A program made the translations under genes and the position numbers. Positions 18,950 through 28,100 of a stretch of DNA of 64,000 nt are shown in pieces. Below the pieces are notes generated by a model. That model was given only the letters and a program-made list of their open reading frames with translations. It ran no database searches and was not told the DNA's origin. Location: NCBI GenBank assembly GCA_024697645.1, contig JAILFH010000006.1, positions 28,721-92,720 on the forward strand. The letters are read 5' to 3'. Source of the stretch: Prevotella sp. GTDB taxonomy: Bacteria; Bacteroidota; Bacteroidia; Bacteroidales; Bacteroidaceae. Numbering within the stretch: the first letter of the stretch is position 1; every line of letters starts with the position of its first letter.

Positions 18950-20086
18950 TTAATTACTGATCTTCATCACCCATCCTTCGGCAAAATCAGAATCGCTCTG
19001 GCGGAGCGGACGAAGGGCATTGTAGGCTTCGTTCTCAGTAGTATAATTGTTGCAGACAACGCGAATTGTCTTACCAGTCTTAATGATTCGTGCACCATTA
19101 TAACCCTTCTTTTTCAGTTGGCCGACGAAGATTTCTGCATTCTTCTGACCTACCTGACTTGCAAGTACAATTGTGTATGAAGTCTGCGGCTTTTTAACTT
19201 CGGGTTCTGCTACAGGAGCCTTTTGTTCCATTTGCTTAGTATTAGCAACAGTTGCGTCATCATTCTGACTTTGATTATCAACAGTCTTTTCCTGAACAGG
19301 TGCTTCAACTTTTAGCAGTTCATTGCCTTGTGTTGTAATGCTCTTCGGCATTACACGCATCAACATTTCAGTATTGATAGCAGAGCCAGCATTGGGTTTA
19401 CTTGTGGTGTTATTCAGTTGAGAGGGGAATAGCATGAAAGCAACAGCAGCGATGCAAGCGGCAGCAAGATTGCGCAAAACGCTCACCTTGATGCTAATGG
19501 TCTTTGCGTTTTCTTCATTTTCGTCCTCATCAGCAAGGGTTACAATCTCCGCCTTTTCGTCATCCTGTTCCTCATCTACTAACACTATTTCCGGAGTAGT
19601 TCCCTTCACGTCTGCAGCAACTTTTATAGATTCTTTTTCAACAGTAGCCTGTTTCAATTTAATTGCAGCGAGAGGCGACATTTCAAACGAACTAAGTCCA
19701 TATAGTTCTGGACTAAGAATTCCAGCCTCGCAAGGAAGGAATTCGTAGCGACCTTCATCATTCAGGAAAATCCGACCGATGTCGTTCAGTTCATACGAAC
19801 CATCCTCACTGAGTCGCTGCTTCATTTCATGTACTTCGTCAGCAATTCGTTTGATGGCTTCAGGATAACTAATGTCGTAGGCTTCGATATATGATTGAGC
19901 CAGAAGAGAGTCGTTAAGTTGCAATTGCGGATTAAATCCCAGTGTGCGCAAAGGCGGAAGGAACAATTGCTCTTGCTCCTCATAGCGTGCTTCTGCATGG
20001 TGAGCCATAAACCCACCAAAATTGGGAACAATGACGCAATCATTGCTCAGCAACAGAATCTCTATATGTTTCTCTAATTCAATCAC
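18950..20086 (-). CDS. HU-CCDC81-type and SPOR-domain membrane protein (GTG start)
   Basis: The N-terminal 130 residues resemble the HU-like CCDC81 domains of Bacteroidota (HIEILLLSNDCVIVPNFGGFMAHH). An acidic stretch and one membrane helix near 208-222 (AAACIAAVAFMLF) follow, then a linker. A C-terminal SPOR domain (about 300-378) begins YTIVLASQVGQKNAE. SPOR domains bind denuded glycan strands at the division site, so the protein may link the septal wall to an internal partner. The start codon is GTG; no in-frame ATG lies nearby and homologues begin at this point. Its promoter box is only 4-5 bp upstream (see findings). Confidence 0.85.
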   Translation of the reverse strand: MIELEKHIEILLLSNDCVIVPNFGGFMAHHAEARYEEQEQLFLPPLRTLGFNPQLQLNDSLLAQSYIEAYDISYPEAIKRIADEVHEMKQRLSEDGSYELNDIGRIFLNDEGRYEFLPCEAGILSPELYGLSSFEMSPLAAIKLKQATVEKESIKVAADVKGTTPEIVLVDEEQDDEKAEIVTLADEDENEENAKTISIKVSVLRNLAAACIAAVAFMLFPSQLNNTTSKPNAGSAINTEMLMRVMPKSITTQGNELLKVEAPVQEKTVDNQSQNDDATVANTKQMEQKAPVAEPEVKKPQTSYTIVLASQVGQKNAEIFVGQLKKKGYNGARIIKTGKTIRVVCNNYTTENEAYNALRPLRQSDSDFAEGWVMKISN

Positions 20087-20090
20087 GACT

Positions 20091-20099
20091 GCAAAGATA
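20091..20099 (-). promoter_or_regulatory. -7 promoter box at the HU/SPOR gene, implying a leaderless mRNA
   Basis: Minus-strand TATCTTTGC, a full consensus match. The GTG start codon begins 5 nt after its last base, where transcription itself should begin. Confidence 0.6.
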
Positions 20100-20214
20100 C
20101 GAAAAAGTTTGGATATGTGGAATCAGGTTGGGAGGATATTTTTCGTTTTAACAAAAATTCGTAATCTCAAAAATTATTTTTGGGTTTCCATCTCATTAAT
20201 TGCTTTTTTATTTG

Positions 20215-20223
20215 TAACTTTGC
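20215..20223 (+). promoter_or_regulatory. -7 promoter box for rfbC
   Basis: TAACTTTGC, 23 bp before the ATG. It rules out the upstream in-frame start at 20180. Confidence 0.65.
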
Positions 20224-20245
20224 GGGCAAATTAAGAAATGATCAA

Positions 20246-20791
20246 ATGGAATTTATTCCCACATCCATAAAAGACGTCTTTATTATTGAGCCCAAAGTGT
20301 TCAACGATCAGCGAGGCTATTTCTTTGAAGTATGGAAACAGGCTGAATTCAACGAGCATATTGGCAAAGTGGATTTCGTGCAGGATAACGAGTCAAAATC
20401 TTCGTTTGGCGTTCTTCGCGGACTGCATTATCAGCGCGGTTCATTCTCTCAGGCTAAACTGGTTCGTGTAATCAAGGGTAGCGTTTTCGACGTTGCTGTG
20501 GATTTGCGTCGTGATTCTGAGACATTTGGCCAGTATGTGGGTGCCGAACTCAGTGAAGAAAACAAGCGACAGTTGTTTATTCCACGTGGTTTTGCCCATG
20601 GGTTTCTTGTGATGAGCGAAGAGGCCATATTTACATATAAGGTGGACAACGTCTATGCTCCACAGGCTGAAGCATCGATTCTCTGGAACGATGAGCAGAT
20701 TGGAATCAAGTGGCCTATTGCTGTCGAGAACCTGCTTCTTAGTGAGAAAGACAAGAAGGCAGTTCCGTTTAGCGATGCTGAGTATTTTTGA
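20246..20791 (+). CDS. rfbC: dTDP-4-dehydrorhamnose 3,5-epimerase
   Basis: RmlC/RfbC makes dTDP-4-keto-L-rhamnose, the third step of dTDP-L-rhamnose synthesis. The cupin enzyme is 181 residues from the chosen ATG. It shows RGLHYQ with catalytic His61, Tyr131 in FTYKVD, Asp169, and the IPRGFAHGFL motif. The frame is open 66 bp further upstream, but the promoter lies inside that extension. The usual partners rfbA, rfbB and rfbD are not next to it. The following gene is an unrelated lipoprotein. Confidence 0.95.
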   Translation: MEFIPTSIKDVFIIEPKVFNDQRGYFFEVWKQAEFNEHIGKVDFVQDNESKSSFGVLRGLHYQRGSFSQAKLVRVIKGSVFDVAVDLRRDSETFGQYVGAELSEENKRQLFIPRGFAHGFLVMSEEAIFTYKVDNVYAPQAEASILWNDEQIGIKWPIAVENLLLSEKDKKAVPFSDAEYF

Positions 20792-20827
20792 TGAATTGGA
20801 AATCAAGCAACATATCTTCCTAATATA

Positions 20828-21694
20828 ATGATGAAAGGTGAAACTATAAAGAAAAGCACTTGGTTGCGCAAAATGCTGCTTCGTAGCGGAATGCAGCCTT
20901 TTGGCTTCTGCCTGTTCTTGCTTTGTTTGCTGCTGGCTTCGTGTAATCAGACAAAAACAAGTAAGGACTCAGCAACTGAGCCACAGGAAGACAAGCGTGC
21001 TAAGGAACTTTTGCAGGGCATCTGGATAAACGAAGATGAGGGAGATGTGGTCTTCAATGTGAAAGGCGATACGATCTATTATCCTACTTCTACGAATATG
21101 CCTGTTGCCTTCATCATTGTGAACGATACGTTGATTCTTCAGGGAAATCAGGATGTAAGATATGCTATTCGCAGACAATCGCCCCATATTTTTGAATTTG
21201 AGAATCAAAATGGCGATGTTGTAAAACTTACAAAGAGCACTAACGACGAAGACCTGTTGGAGTTTGAGGACGTTCAGCCACATGCAATCAATCAAGGTTT
21301 GCTCATCAAGCGTGATACAGTTATCATGGCTCATGGTGAACGCTATCATTGTTATGTGCAGGTGAATCCAACTTCATATAAGGTTTTCAAGACTTCGTAC
21401 AATAGCGAAGGCGTTTCGGTGGAGAATGTCTATTACGATAATATCATCAATTTAGCCGTTTTCAACGGAACTCGTCGTGTTTTCTCAAGTGATTTCCACA
21501 AAAATGATTTCCGGAAGCATATTCCTGAAGATATTATCAAGCAATGCATTCTGAGCGATATGATCTTCAGTGGAGCAGATGCAAGTGGAATTCATTACGA
21601 CGCAGAGATTTGCATTCCGGATTCTCCCAGCAGTTATGTTGTTGATGTAGTTGTTGCCTACGACGGAAAAGTCACATTCCATGTGGAAGAGTAG
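20828..21694 (+). CDS. DUF4738-like lipoprotein
   Basis: The 288-residue protein has a hydrophobic core and a lipobox LLASC with Cys39, then a charged linker. The rest is beta-rich and begins with a WINEDEGDVVFNVKGDTIYY segment, resembling DUF4738 lipoproteins of Prevotella and Bacteroides. The n-region from the first ATG is unusually long (about 24 residues). A start at the second or third internal Met (codon 16 or 22) would give a more normal lipoprotein signal. Function unknown. It follows rfbC by 36 bp. Confidence 0.75.
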   Translation: MMKGETIKKSTWLRKMLLRSGMQPFGFCLFLLCLLLASCNQTKTSKDSATEPQEDKRAKELLQGIWINEDEGDVVFNVKGDTIYYPTSTNMPVAFIIVNDTLILQGNQDVRYAIRRQSPHIFEFENQNGDVVKLTKSTNDEDLLEFEDVQPHAINQGLLIKRDTVIMAHGERYHCYVQVNPTSYKVFKTSYNSEGVSVENVYYDNIINLAVFNGTRRVFSSDFHKNDFRKHIPEDIIKQCILSDMIFSGADASGIHYDAEICIPDSPSSYVVDVVVAYDGKVTFHVEE

Positions 21695-21756
21695 GGAACC
21701 ATCATCATAATACGCCTTTGTATTTATCTAAACAATTTTGATACTTTATCCTTTTT

Positions 21757-21787
21757 TGCATTAAAACCGAATTTTGGGTTTAATGCA
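21757..21787 (+). terminator. Probable terminator of the rfbC-lipoprotein unit
   Basis: A 12-bp stem with one mismatch (TGCATTAAA at one end, TTTAATGCA at the other) closes a 7-nt loop. A moderately T-rich stretch follows. Confidence 0.5.
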
Positions 21788-21974
21788 GGTTTCTGTTTTA
21801 TTCTATTGGAACCAAATTATTATTCACATAGATTAGCATTTATTTCGCATGAAGTTTTTAATGAATCTTATTTGAGATATGCGCCCGGATTGAATGCTGT
21901 TCTTATGACAAAAGTTAATTCAGACAGCAGAAAAAGCAGTGTCTTTTGAATAGAGAGCAATCGTCTTTAAAAGT

Positions 21975-22062
21975 AATAAGTAACATATTACTCAGTAATA
22001 AGTGACATATTACTTTGCAATAAGTGACATATTACTTTGCAATAAGTGACATATTGCATAAT
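21975..22062. repeat. Tandem repeat array, family B, four 22-bp units
   Basis: Four back-to-back units of exactly 22 bp. Each begins AATAAGTRACATATT. Units 2 and 3 are identical, unit 1 differs at four or five positions and unit 4 decays at its end. The core ACATATTACT is AT-rich. There are no spacers, so this is not CRISPR. Confidence 0.9.
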
Positions 22063-22199
22063 GATAAATGGTTTCTCTACTCGTGAAATGATAGTTTATG
22101 AAAGGAAAGATAACAATAAAAGGACTGAAAACGAAGAAGTTGTTTTCCGATTTGAGGTAGTTTACGATAATCCAATTATGAGTTTGGTGGAGTCGGATA

Positions 22200-22309
22200 G
22201 TATTAAATGTGCAATCTGTTTGTATTAAACGTGGAGTCAGTTTGTATTAAATGTGCAATCAATTTGTATTAATCGAGGAGTCAGTTTGTATTAAATGATA
22301 TGGCGATTT
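22200..22309. repeat. Tandem repeat array, family C, five 22-bp units in an alternating pattern
   Basis: Five 22-bp units each begin GTATTAA and mostly end CAGTTT or similar. The middle alternates between ATGTGCAATC (units 1 and 3) and CGWGGAGTC (units 2 and 4), so the higher-order period is 44 bp. Unit 5 is degenerate. A further decayed unit may precede the array. Confidence 0.88.
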
Positions 22310-22324
22310 AATTGCTACAAAAAG

Positions 22325-22352
22325 AAAAAAGCCCGATGAAATCGGACTTTTT
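22325..22352 (-). terminator. Terminator of the initiator tRNA gene
   Basis: The minus-strand RNA forms an AGTCCGAT / ATCGGGCT stem (one G-U pair) with a 3-nt loop followed by six U. It starts 3 bp after the tRNA. Confidence 0.85.
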
Positions 22353-22355
22353 GAG

Positions 22356-22428
22356 TTGCGGAGGCAGGACTCGAACATGCGACCTCCAGGTTATGAGCCT
22401 GGCGAGCTACCAACTGCTCCACTCCGCG
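22356..22428 (-). tRNA. Initiator tRNA-fMet (CAU)
   Basis: The cloverleaf can be drawn with anticodon loop CTCATAA between CCAGG and CCTGG. Two initiator marks are present: an unpaired C1-A72 at the end of the acceptor stem and an A11-U24 pair in the D stem (GAGC/GCTC). The anticodon stem has two rather than three consecutive G-C pairs above the loop. The T stem shows one U-C mismatch as I read it. CCA is not encoded. Confidence 0.92.
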
Positions 22429-22447
22429 ATGTTTTAAATTTGCGAGT

Positions 22448-22456
22448 GCAAAGGTA
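22448..22456 (-). promoter_or_regulatory. -7 promoter box for tRNA-fMet
   Basis: Minus-strand TACCTTTGC, 20 bp before the tRNA 5' end. Confidence 0.7.
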
Positions 22457-22560
22457 CTGCTTTTTTCCTAAATAACCAAATAATATTCGAATTATTTTCA
22501 AATTAAGGCGTTTTTTCTCTTTTTTAACCCTATTTATTTGCCAGAATCAAAGAAAAATTC

Positions 22561-22569
22561 TAATTTTGC
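22561..22569 (+). promoter_or_regulatory. -7 promoter box for the TetR-fabG unit
   Basis: TAATTTTGC, 52 bp before the chosen TetR start. Confidence 0.65.
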
Positions 22570-22621
22570 ACACACCAAACACAATGTGCAATTTTATTCT
22601 CTAACAGAAAAAGGAGATACT

Positions 22622-23215
22622 ATGTCGATTTCTAAGACGAGACAAAAACTGGTAGAAGTAGCACGCCAACTGTTTGCTAAGAACGGTCTGGCCAACACAA
22701 CTATGAACGACATTGCCGTCGCATCCGGCAAGGGACGCAGAACACTCTACACCTATTTTAAAAGTAAGGAGGATGTCTATTATGCAGTAATTGAATCCGA
22801 ATTGGAGCGATTGAGCGACAAACTCGATGAGGTTGCGGCAAAGAATATTCGTCCACAAGAGAAAATTATTGAATTGATCTACACCCACTTGAGTTCCATT
22901 CGCGAAACGGTAATCCGTAATGGTAACCTTCGCGCTGAGTTCTTCCGTAACATCTGGACAGTTGAGAAGGTTCGTAAGAACTTTGACGATGAGGAAATCA
23001 AGTTGTTCCGTAAGGTTTACGCTGAAGGAAAGGCTGTAGGTGAGTTCGATATTGACAATGTGGAACTTGTGGCCGACATTACTCACTATTGCATAAAAGG
23101 CCTTGAAGTTCCTTATATTTACGGCCGTATTGCTCACGGAATGACAGAAGAAGCGACAAAACCGCAAGTAGCAAAGGTGGTCTATGGTGCTCTGGGTAAG
23201 GGTATAATGAAATAA
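22622..23215 (+). CDS. TetR/AcrR-family transcriptional regulator
   Basis: 197 residues from the chosen ATG, which has a good AAAGGAG ribosome site 5 bp upstream. The frame continues 84 bp further but crosses the promoter. The N-terminal TetR helix-turn-helix is clear: RQLFAKNGLANTTMNDIA, then GRRTLYTYFKSKEDVYYAV. The C-terminal ligand domain is generic. It precedes fabG by 42 bp with no terminator between, so it may control fatty-acid synthesis or report acyl status. The ligand and the operator are not visible. Confidence 0.9.
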   Translation: MSISKTRQKLVEVARQLFAKNGLANTTMNDIAVASGKGRRTLYTYFKSKEDVYYAVIESELERLSDKLDEVAAKNIRPQEKIIELIYTHLSSIRETVIRNGNLRAEFFRNIWTVEKVRKNFDDEEIKLFRKVYAEGKAVGEFDIDNVELVADITHYCIKGLEVPYIYGRIAHGMTEEATKPQVAKVVYGALGKGIMK

Positions 23216-23257
23216 GAAACAAACAACAAGTTATTTATAAATTTTAAAACACAATTT

Positions 23258-23995
23258 ATGGGATTATTAACTGGTAAGACAGCCCTGATCACAGGTGCTG
23301 CACGTGGCATTGGCAAAGCCATTGCACTTCGTTTCGCCGCTGAAGGCGCCAACATTGCATTTACTGACCTCGCTGTTAACGAGGAAACGCAAGCCGAGAT
23401 TGAGGCTCTGGGCGTAAAGGCTAAGAGTTATGCGTCAAACGCTGCCGATTTCCAGCAGACTGATGATGTTGTGAAGCAGGTAAAGGAAGAGTTCGGTTCA
23501 ATCGATATTCTTGTTAACAATGCCGGAATCACCAAAGATGGCCTGATGCTTCGTATGACAGAGCAGCAGTGGGATGCTGTAATCGCTGTTAATCTGAAGT
23601 CGGCCTTTAATTTCATTCACGCTTGTGTACCTATTATGATGCGTCAACGTGGTGGAAGTATCATCAATATGGCTTCTGTTGTTGGTGTTCACGGAAACGC
23701 AGGACAGTCGAACTATGCTGCATCAAAGGCTGGTCTGATTGCACTTGCTAAGTCAATTGCACAGGAAATGGGACCGAAGGGAATTCGTGCTAACGCAATT
23801 GCTCCCGGTTTCATCGATACTGCAATGACTCAGGCCCTTCCCGACGAGATACGTAAGGAATGGTGTCAGAAAATACCTCTTCGTCGTGGTGGTACAGTTG
23901 ATGATATCGCCAATACTGCCGTTTATCTGGCCAGTGACCTTTCGGCTTATGTTAGCGGTCAGGTTATTCAGGTCGATGGTGGCATGAATATGTAA
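23258..23995 (+). CDS. fabG: 3-oxoacyl-[acyl-carrier-protein] reductase
   Basis: FabG reduces 3-oxoacyl-ACP with NADPH in fatty-acid elongation. This classical short-chain dehydrogenase of 245 residues has the cofactor loop TGAARGIG at 12-19, NNAG at 87-90, and the catalytic Ser140, Tyr153 and Lys157 (SNYAASKAG). The C-terminal VDGGM is typical of FabG. Other SDR functions cannot be fully excluded, but the similarity is to the FabG subgroup. The TetR gene upstream is the likely operon partner. Confidence 0.93.
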   Translation: MGLLTGKTALITGAARGIGKAIALRFAAEGANIAFTDLAVNEETQAEIEALGVKAKSYASNAADFQQTDDVVKQVKEEFGSIDILVNNAGITKDGLMLRMTEQQWDAVIAVNLKSAFNFIHACVPIMMRQRGGSIINMASVVGVHGNAGQSNYAASKAGLIALAKSIAQEMGPKGIRANAIAPGFIDTAMTQALPDEIRKEWCQKIPLRRGGTVDDIANTAVYLASDLSAYVSGQVIQVDGGMNM

Positions 23996-24007
23996 TGACA
24001 AAATGCT

Positions 24008-24298
24008 ATGAAGTCGGGTTTGAAGACGAGAATTACAGCCATCAGTTCGTTTCTGATTATCGGACTGATGGCATTGTTCTATGCTTGCGACACCCCCAAA
24101 TCTATTGCATGGAGTTATTACGGTTGTGCAAAAGATACGTTAGCAGCAGGCGATCCCTTTGCTGCAAAGCATTTCTTGGATGCTTGTAATGTGACCGCTG
24201 ATAAGAAACTTGCCATAAAGGCAGATTCCTTGAGAAGAGTTATCGAACAAGCGATAGAGGAGAAACAGAAAGATAAAAGCGAAAAGCAGATTAGATGA
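24008..24298 (+). CDS. Small putative lipoprotein of unknown function
   Basis: A 96-residue protein with a signal peptide and a Cys27 after LMALFYA, a plausible lipobox. The mature part is short, helical and charged (DTLAAGDPFAAKHFLDAC, then a Lys/Glu-rich tail). It looks like a single TPR-like hairpin. Its TGA overlaps the ATG of the pseudouridine synthase gene by 4 bp, and it follows fabG by 12 bp, so it is part of a tight unit. No family recognised. Confidence 0.75.
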   Translation: MKSGLKTRITAISSFLIIGLMALFYACDTPKSIAWSYYGCAKDTLAAGDPFAAKHFLDACNVTADKKLAIKADSLRRVIEQAIEEKQKDKSEKQIR

Positions 24299-24966
24299 AC
24301 GTTCTCTACGAGGATAATCACATCATCATTGTCTCGAAACAGAGTGGGGAAATCGTTCAGGGTGACAAGACCGGCGATATTCCACTTTCGGAGACAGTAA
24401 AGCAATACATCAAGAAAAAATACCAGAAACCTGGTGCTGTATTTCTTGGTGTAGTTCATCGACTTGACCGGCCTGTTAGCGGGCTTGTGGTTTTTGCGCG
24501 CACATCAAAGGCTCTTGAACGACTCAACCGCATGTTTGCTCAGGGTGAGGTTCATAAAACTTATTGGGCCATTACCCAGAATCGTCCTGAAGAAATGGAG
24601 GGAACGCTCGAGCATTGGTTAACGCGCAATGAAAAGCAAAACAAAAGTTATGCTTCATTGCGAGAGAAACCCGGCTCGAAACATGCTTTGTTAAAGTATA
24701 AAGTAATTGCTTCATCAGATAGGTATAACCTTTTGGTAGTCAACTTGTTAACAGGACGACATCATCAGATTCGATGTCAACTTGCAGCAATTGGTTGTCC
24801 AATTAAAGGTGACCTTAAATATGGAGCCAAACGTTCTAATCCTGACGGAAGTATTTCATTGCTTTCTCGTCGCGTAGAGTTTGTTCATCCTGTTTCTAAG
24901 GAGCCTATTTGCGTCGAGGCACCAGTACCTGATGACAATCTCTGGCACGCCCTTGCTGGCCAATAA
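24295..24966 (+). CDS. RluA-family RNA pseudouridine synthase
   Basis: A 223-residue catalytic domain without an S4 domain. The HRLDRPVSG motif carries the catalytic Asp58. Further family marks are LLTGRHHQIRCQL and the HPVSKEP tail. It isomerises uridine to pseudouridine in tRNA or rRNA; which site cannot be read from sequence, as the family has RluA, RluC, RluD and TruC types. A strong hairpin ends the unit. Confidence 0.92.
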   Translation: MNVLYEDNHIIIVSKQSGEIVQGDKTGDIPLSETVKQYIKKKYQKPGAVFLGVVHRLDRPVSGLVVFARTSKALERLNRMFAQGEVHKTYWAITQNRPEEMEGTLEHWLTRNEKQNKSYASLREKPGSKHALLKYKVIASSDRYNLLVVNLLTGRHHQIRCQLAAIGCPIKGDLKYGAKRSNPDGSISLLSRRVEFVHPVSKEPICVEAPVPDDNLWHALAGQ

Positions 24967-24986
24967 ATGATGTTCGTTTTTATAGC

Positions 24987-25019
24987 ATTCGCCCAATTTG
25001 TTCTGCAGATTGGGCGAAT
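24987..25019 (+). terminator. Terminator after the pseudouridine synthase gene
   Basis: A perfect 11-bp inverted repeat (ATTCGCCCAAT / ATTGGGCGAAT) with an 11-nt loop, followed by TTGTTGT. Confidence 0.8.
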
Positions 25020-25100
25020 TTGTTGTATAAGGTGTTCGGAAATATCGAATAATTTGCACGAAAATACGGAATAATTTGGTCAGAATTACATTTTTTTCTT

Positions 25101-25109
25101 TATCTTTGC
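25101..25109 (+). promoter_or_regulatory. -7 promoter box for the tamB-tamL operon
   Basis: TATCTTTGC, 25 bp before the tamB ATG. It makes the in-frame TTG at 25126 unlikely as a start. Confidence 0.7.
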
Positions 25110-25134
25110 ATTCGATATTCAGACGTTGTATCGA

Positions 25135-28100
25135 ATGAAGAAACTGTTGAAGTGGATGGGAGCAGCCGTATTGGTTCCCGTCGTTCTTATTTCGTCAGTA
25201 GCAGGTCTGCTTTATTTCCCACCTTTTCAGCGTTGGGCCGTAAAGCAAGCATCATCGTATGCGTCTGAAAAAACGGGAATGGACGTGAACGTCGGAAATG
25301 TTCGGTTGAAGTTCCCGCTTGACTTGGAATTAGGCGATGTCACAGTTGTTAAGCCGAAAGAAGGGGCTCCTGGAGATACGATTGCCAACATCAAGAATAT
25401 CGTAGCAGATGTTCAGTTGAAGCCTTTGTTGAAGAAACAGGTGGTAATCGACGAACTAAGCATTGAAGATGCAAAGGTAAATACTGACGATTTCATCGAG
25501 GCTGCTCGCGTGAAAGGCACAATTGGCAAATTGCGTGTCACTAATTCCGACGTTTTGTTTAAGGGAAAGGAAGATCCTAATGTTTCTGATGTTAATCTCA
25601 GTGATGTTCTTTTGAAAGACGCGAATCTTGATATCGTCTTGCCAGACAGTGTTCCTGAAGATACTACTAATAGTGAAACACTATGGCGAATCTTCGCAGA
25701 GAAGGCTAAGATCGAAAACTCCGACGTTAAGTTGACAATGCCTGGAACTGTTGATGAACAAACAGGCAAGAAAGGTGAGAATATCGTTGTTAACGCCCAT
25801 TTAGGCGATGCGACTCTTTCTAAGGGCGACTTTAATCTGAAGAGTGGCAAATATGATGTAGGATCTGTTGACATTCAGAAGGGACGTATCACCTACGATG
25901 ATATCAGTGCCGATAATGTTTCATTACGCGCTGACAATATCAGTTATAGTTCGGACAATGGAACGAACCTTTCGGCAGACCTGAAATCGTTGTCGCTGAA
26001 GGAAAAAGGCGGCTTCGATTTGAAGAAAGCTTCTGGAAAAGTGGCACTTGCCGATAATCGTCTGAAACTGAAAAACGCCAAGATTGAAACTTCAGAATCG
26101 TCCATTTCAACGGACCTGGATATGGCTCTTGACGCTTTCGACACGCTTGATGACCCTGCTGCTCTTGCAAAGCAAGGAACGATGAAAGCCACAGTTCATG
26201 CTTCTGTGGGTAAACAGGATCTGCTTCGAGTGATGGATGATCTACCTTCTGGTTTCCGACAGAAATGGCCAAATCAGCAACTGAAGATAGATGGAGTCGT
26301 TCGGGGCAACATGAAGAATATGGCCTTTAGTGATTTGAACGTTTCCCTGCCTACTGCTTTCCGTGTGAAGGCATCGGGAACGCTTCAGAATCTCGATGAA
26401 ATGGACCATTTAAAGGCCGATGTTGACTTTGATGCTCATGCTTGTAACGCTGGTTTCTTGAAGGAACTTCTTCCTAAAGACTTGCAGAAAGACATCAATA
26501 TTCCTAAGAATCTTGCTCTGAAAGGGAATGTGAAAGCAGATGGTCAGCAATATGCTGCTCGGTTCACAGGCAGTGAGGGCGGCGGAACTGTAGGTGGAAC
26601 CGTAAGTTATGATGGAGGCCGTGAATCCTATACAGCCAATCTTCAGGGCAATCGTCTTCCCTTGCAGCATTTCCTTCCTAACTATGGGCTAAGTCCTTTT
26701 ACAGGTAAAGTTGAGTTGAAGGGACAGGGATCAGACTTGATGTCTCCCCGTACAACCTTGACAGCAAAGGCTGATATCAAGCAATTTAATTATGCTGGCT
26801 ACAGTCTTGCTAATATGAAGGCTGATGCCAAAGTGCGCAATGGTCATGCTTATGCCAACATCAATAGTCAGAATAAGTTGTTGAAGGGTACAGCCTATCT
26901 TGACGCGTTGATGAATAGCAATCGTCTTCGTGGGACATTGATAATGGATCTTGCAGAGGCTGATCTAAAGCGGTTAGGAATTGTTGACAGTATGTTGACT
27001 GTAAGTGGTTGTGCACATCTCGATATAGATAGTGATTTGAAGCAAAACCATAAGATTGAAGGCACGCTTGGTGACCTCACTCTTCGCATGAAGAAAGAAA
27101 CTTACAGGCCAGGTGACATGTGGATTGACGCTCATACAAGTCCTACAAAGACGCAAGCAATCGTTGATTGCGGCGATTTCCATCTTGACCTCGATGCGAA
27201 GGGCAACTATGAGGATCTGCTCAATGCAGGAAACGCTCTTATGGCGGAGGTTGAGCGCCAGTTTGATGAGCGACTCATCGACCAGTCACGTCTTCGTGCT
27301 GTCTTGCCTGACGCCCGTCTTTCCCTTAGTAGCGGTAAAGATAATTTCATTGTTGAGTTGCTTAGTCGCTATGGCTACTCTGTCAACAATCTCAATTGCG
27401 ATCTTGTTTCTTCGTCTATTGGCGGTCTTAATGGAAAGCTTCATATGGAGTCGTTGCTTGTTGACAGCATCTTGCTCGACACAATTAACTTTGCTATAAA
27501 GAGCGACTCTGCTCGAACTTCCTATCAGGCTCAGATTCGCAACAACAAGAATAATCCTCAATACACGTTTAATGCCCTTGTTGATGGAATAGTACAGAGT
27601 CACGGAACCATTTTCGGTACTCGACTCTATGACGCGAAGGGCGAACTTGGTGTTCGTCTTGGTTTGCAGGCTTCGATGGAGAACAACGGTATCATGTTCC
27701 GCACCTATGGTAAGGATCCTATCTTGGGCTATCGAACGTTTGAAGTCAACGACAGCAATTATGTCTATCTTGGTCGAGATAATCGAGTTTCTGCTGATTT
27801 GGTGCTGCGTGCTGATGACGGAACTGGTGTTCAGGTCTATACCAATGATGATAACGAAGATGTAAAACAAGACATCACAGCCTCGCTTCATCACTTCGAT
27901 TTGGAGCGTATACTCTCAGTAGTTCCTTATACACCTGACATTTCCGGTATGCTTAATGGCGACGTTCACTTCCTTCAGACCGATGAGGATGTTAGTATTT
28001 CCAGTGATCTCGATATCAACCAAATGGCTTACGAAAAAGTGCTGATGGGAGATATAGGAACTGAGTTCGTCTATATGCCAAAGGAAAACGGTTCGCACTA

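Larger units (their letters stand above)
21695..22324. other. Long intergenic region with a hairpin and two 22-bp repeat arrays
   Basis: No convincing gene. It contains a hairpin just after the lipoprotein gene, an AT-rich stretch with no visible signal (about 21790-21970), and two arrays of 22-bp tandem repeats separated by about 140 bp. A 60-codon reading frame spans the gap between the arrays, but it looks like chance. Confidence 0.7.

Noticed and set aside
22046..22228. 60-codon open frame between the two repeat arrays
   Set aside because: It begins inside a repeat unit, ends in another, has no ribosome site or promoter box, and encodes nothing recognisable.
21975..22309. Possible CRISPR array
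   Set aside because: The repeats are directly adjacent with no spacers, units are degenerate, and no cas gene is near.
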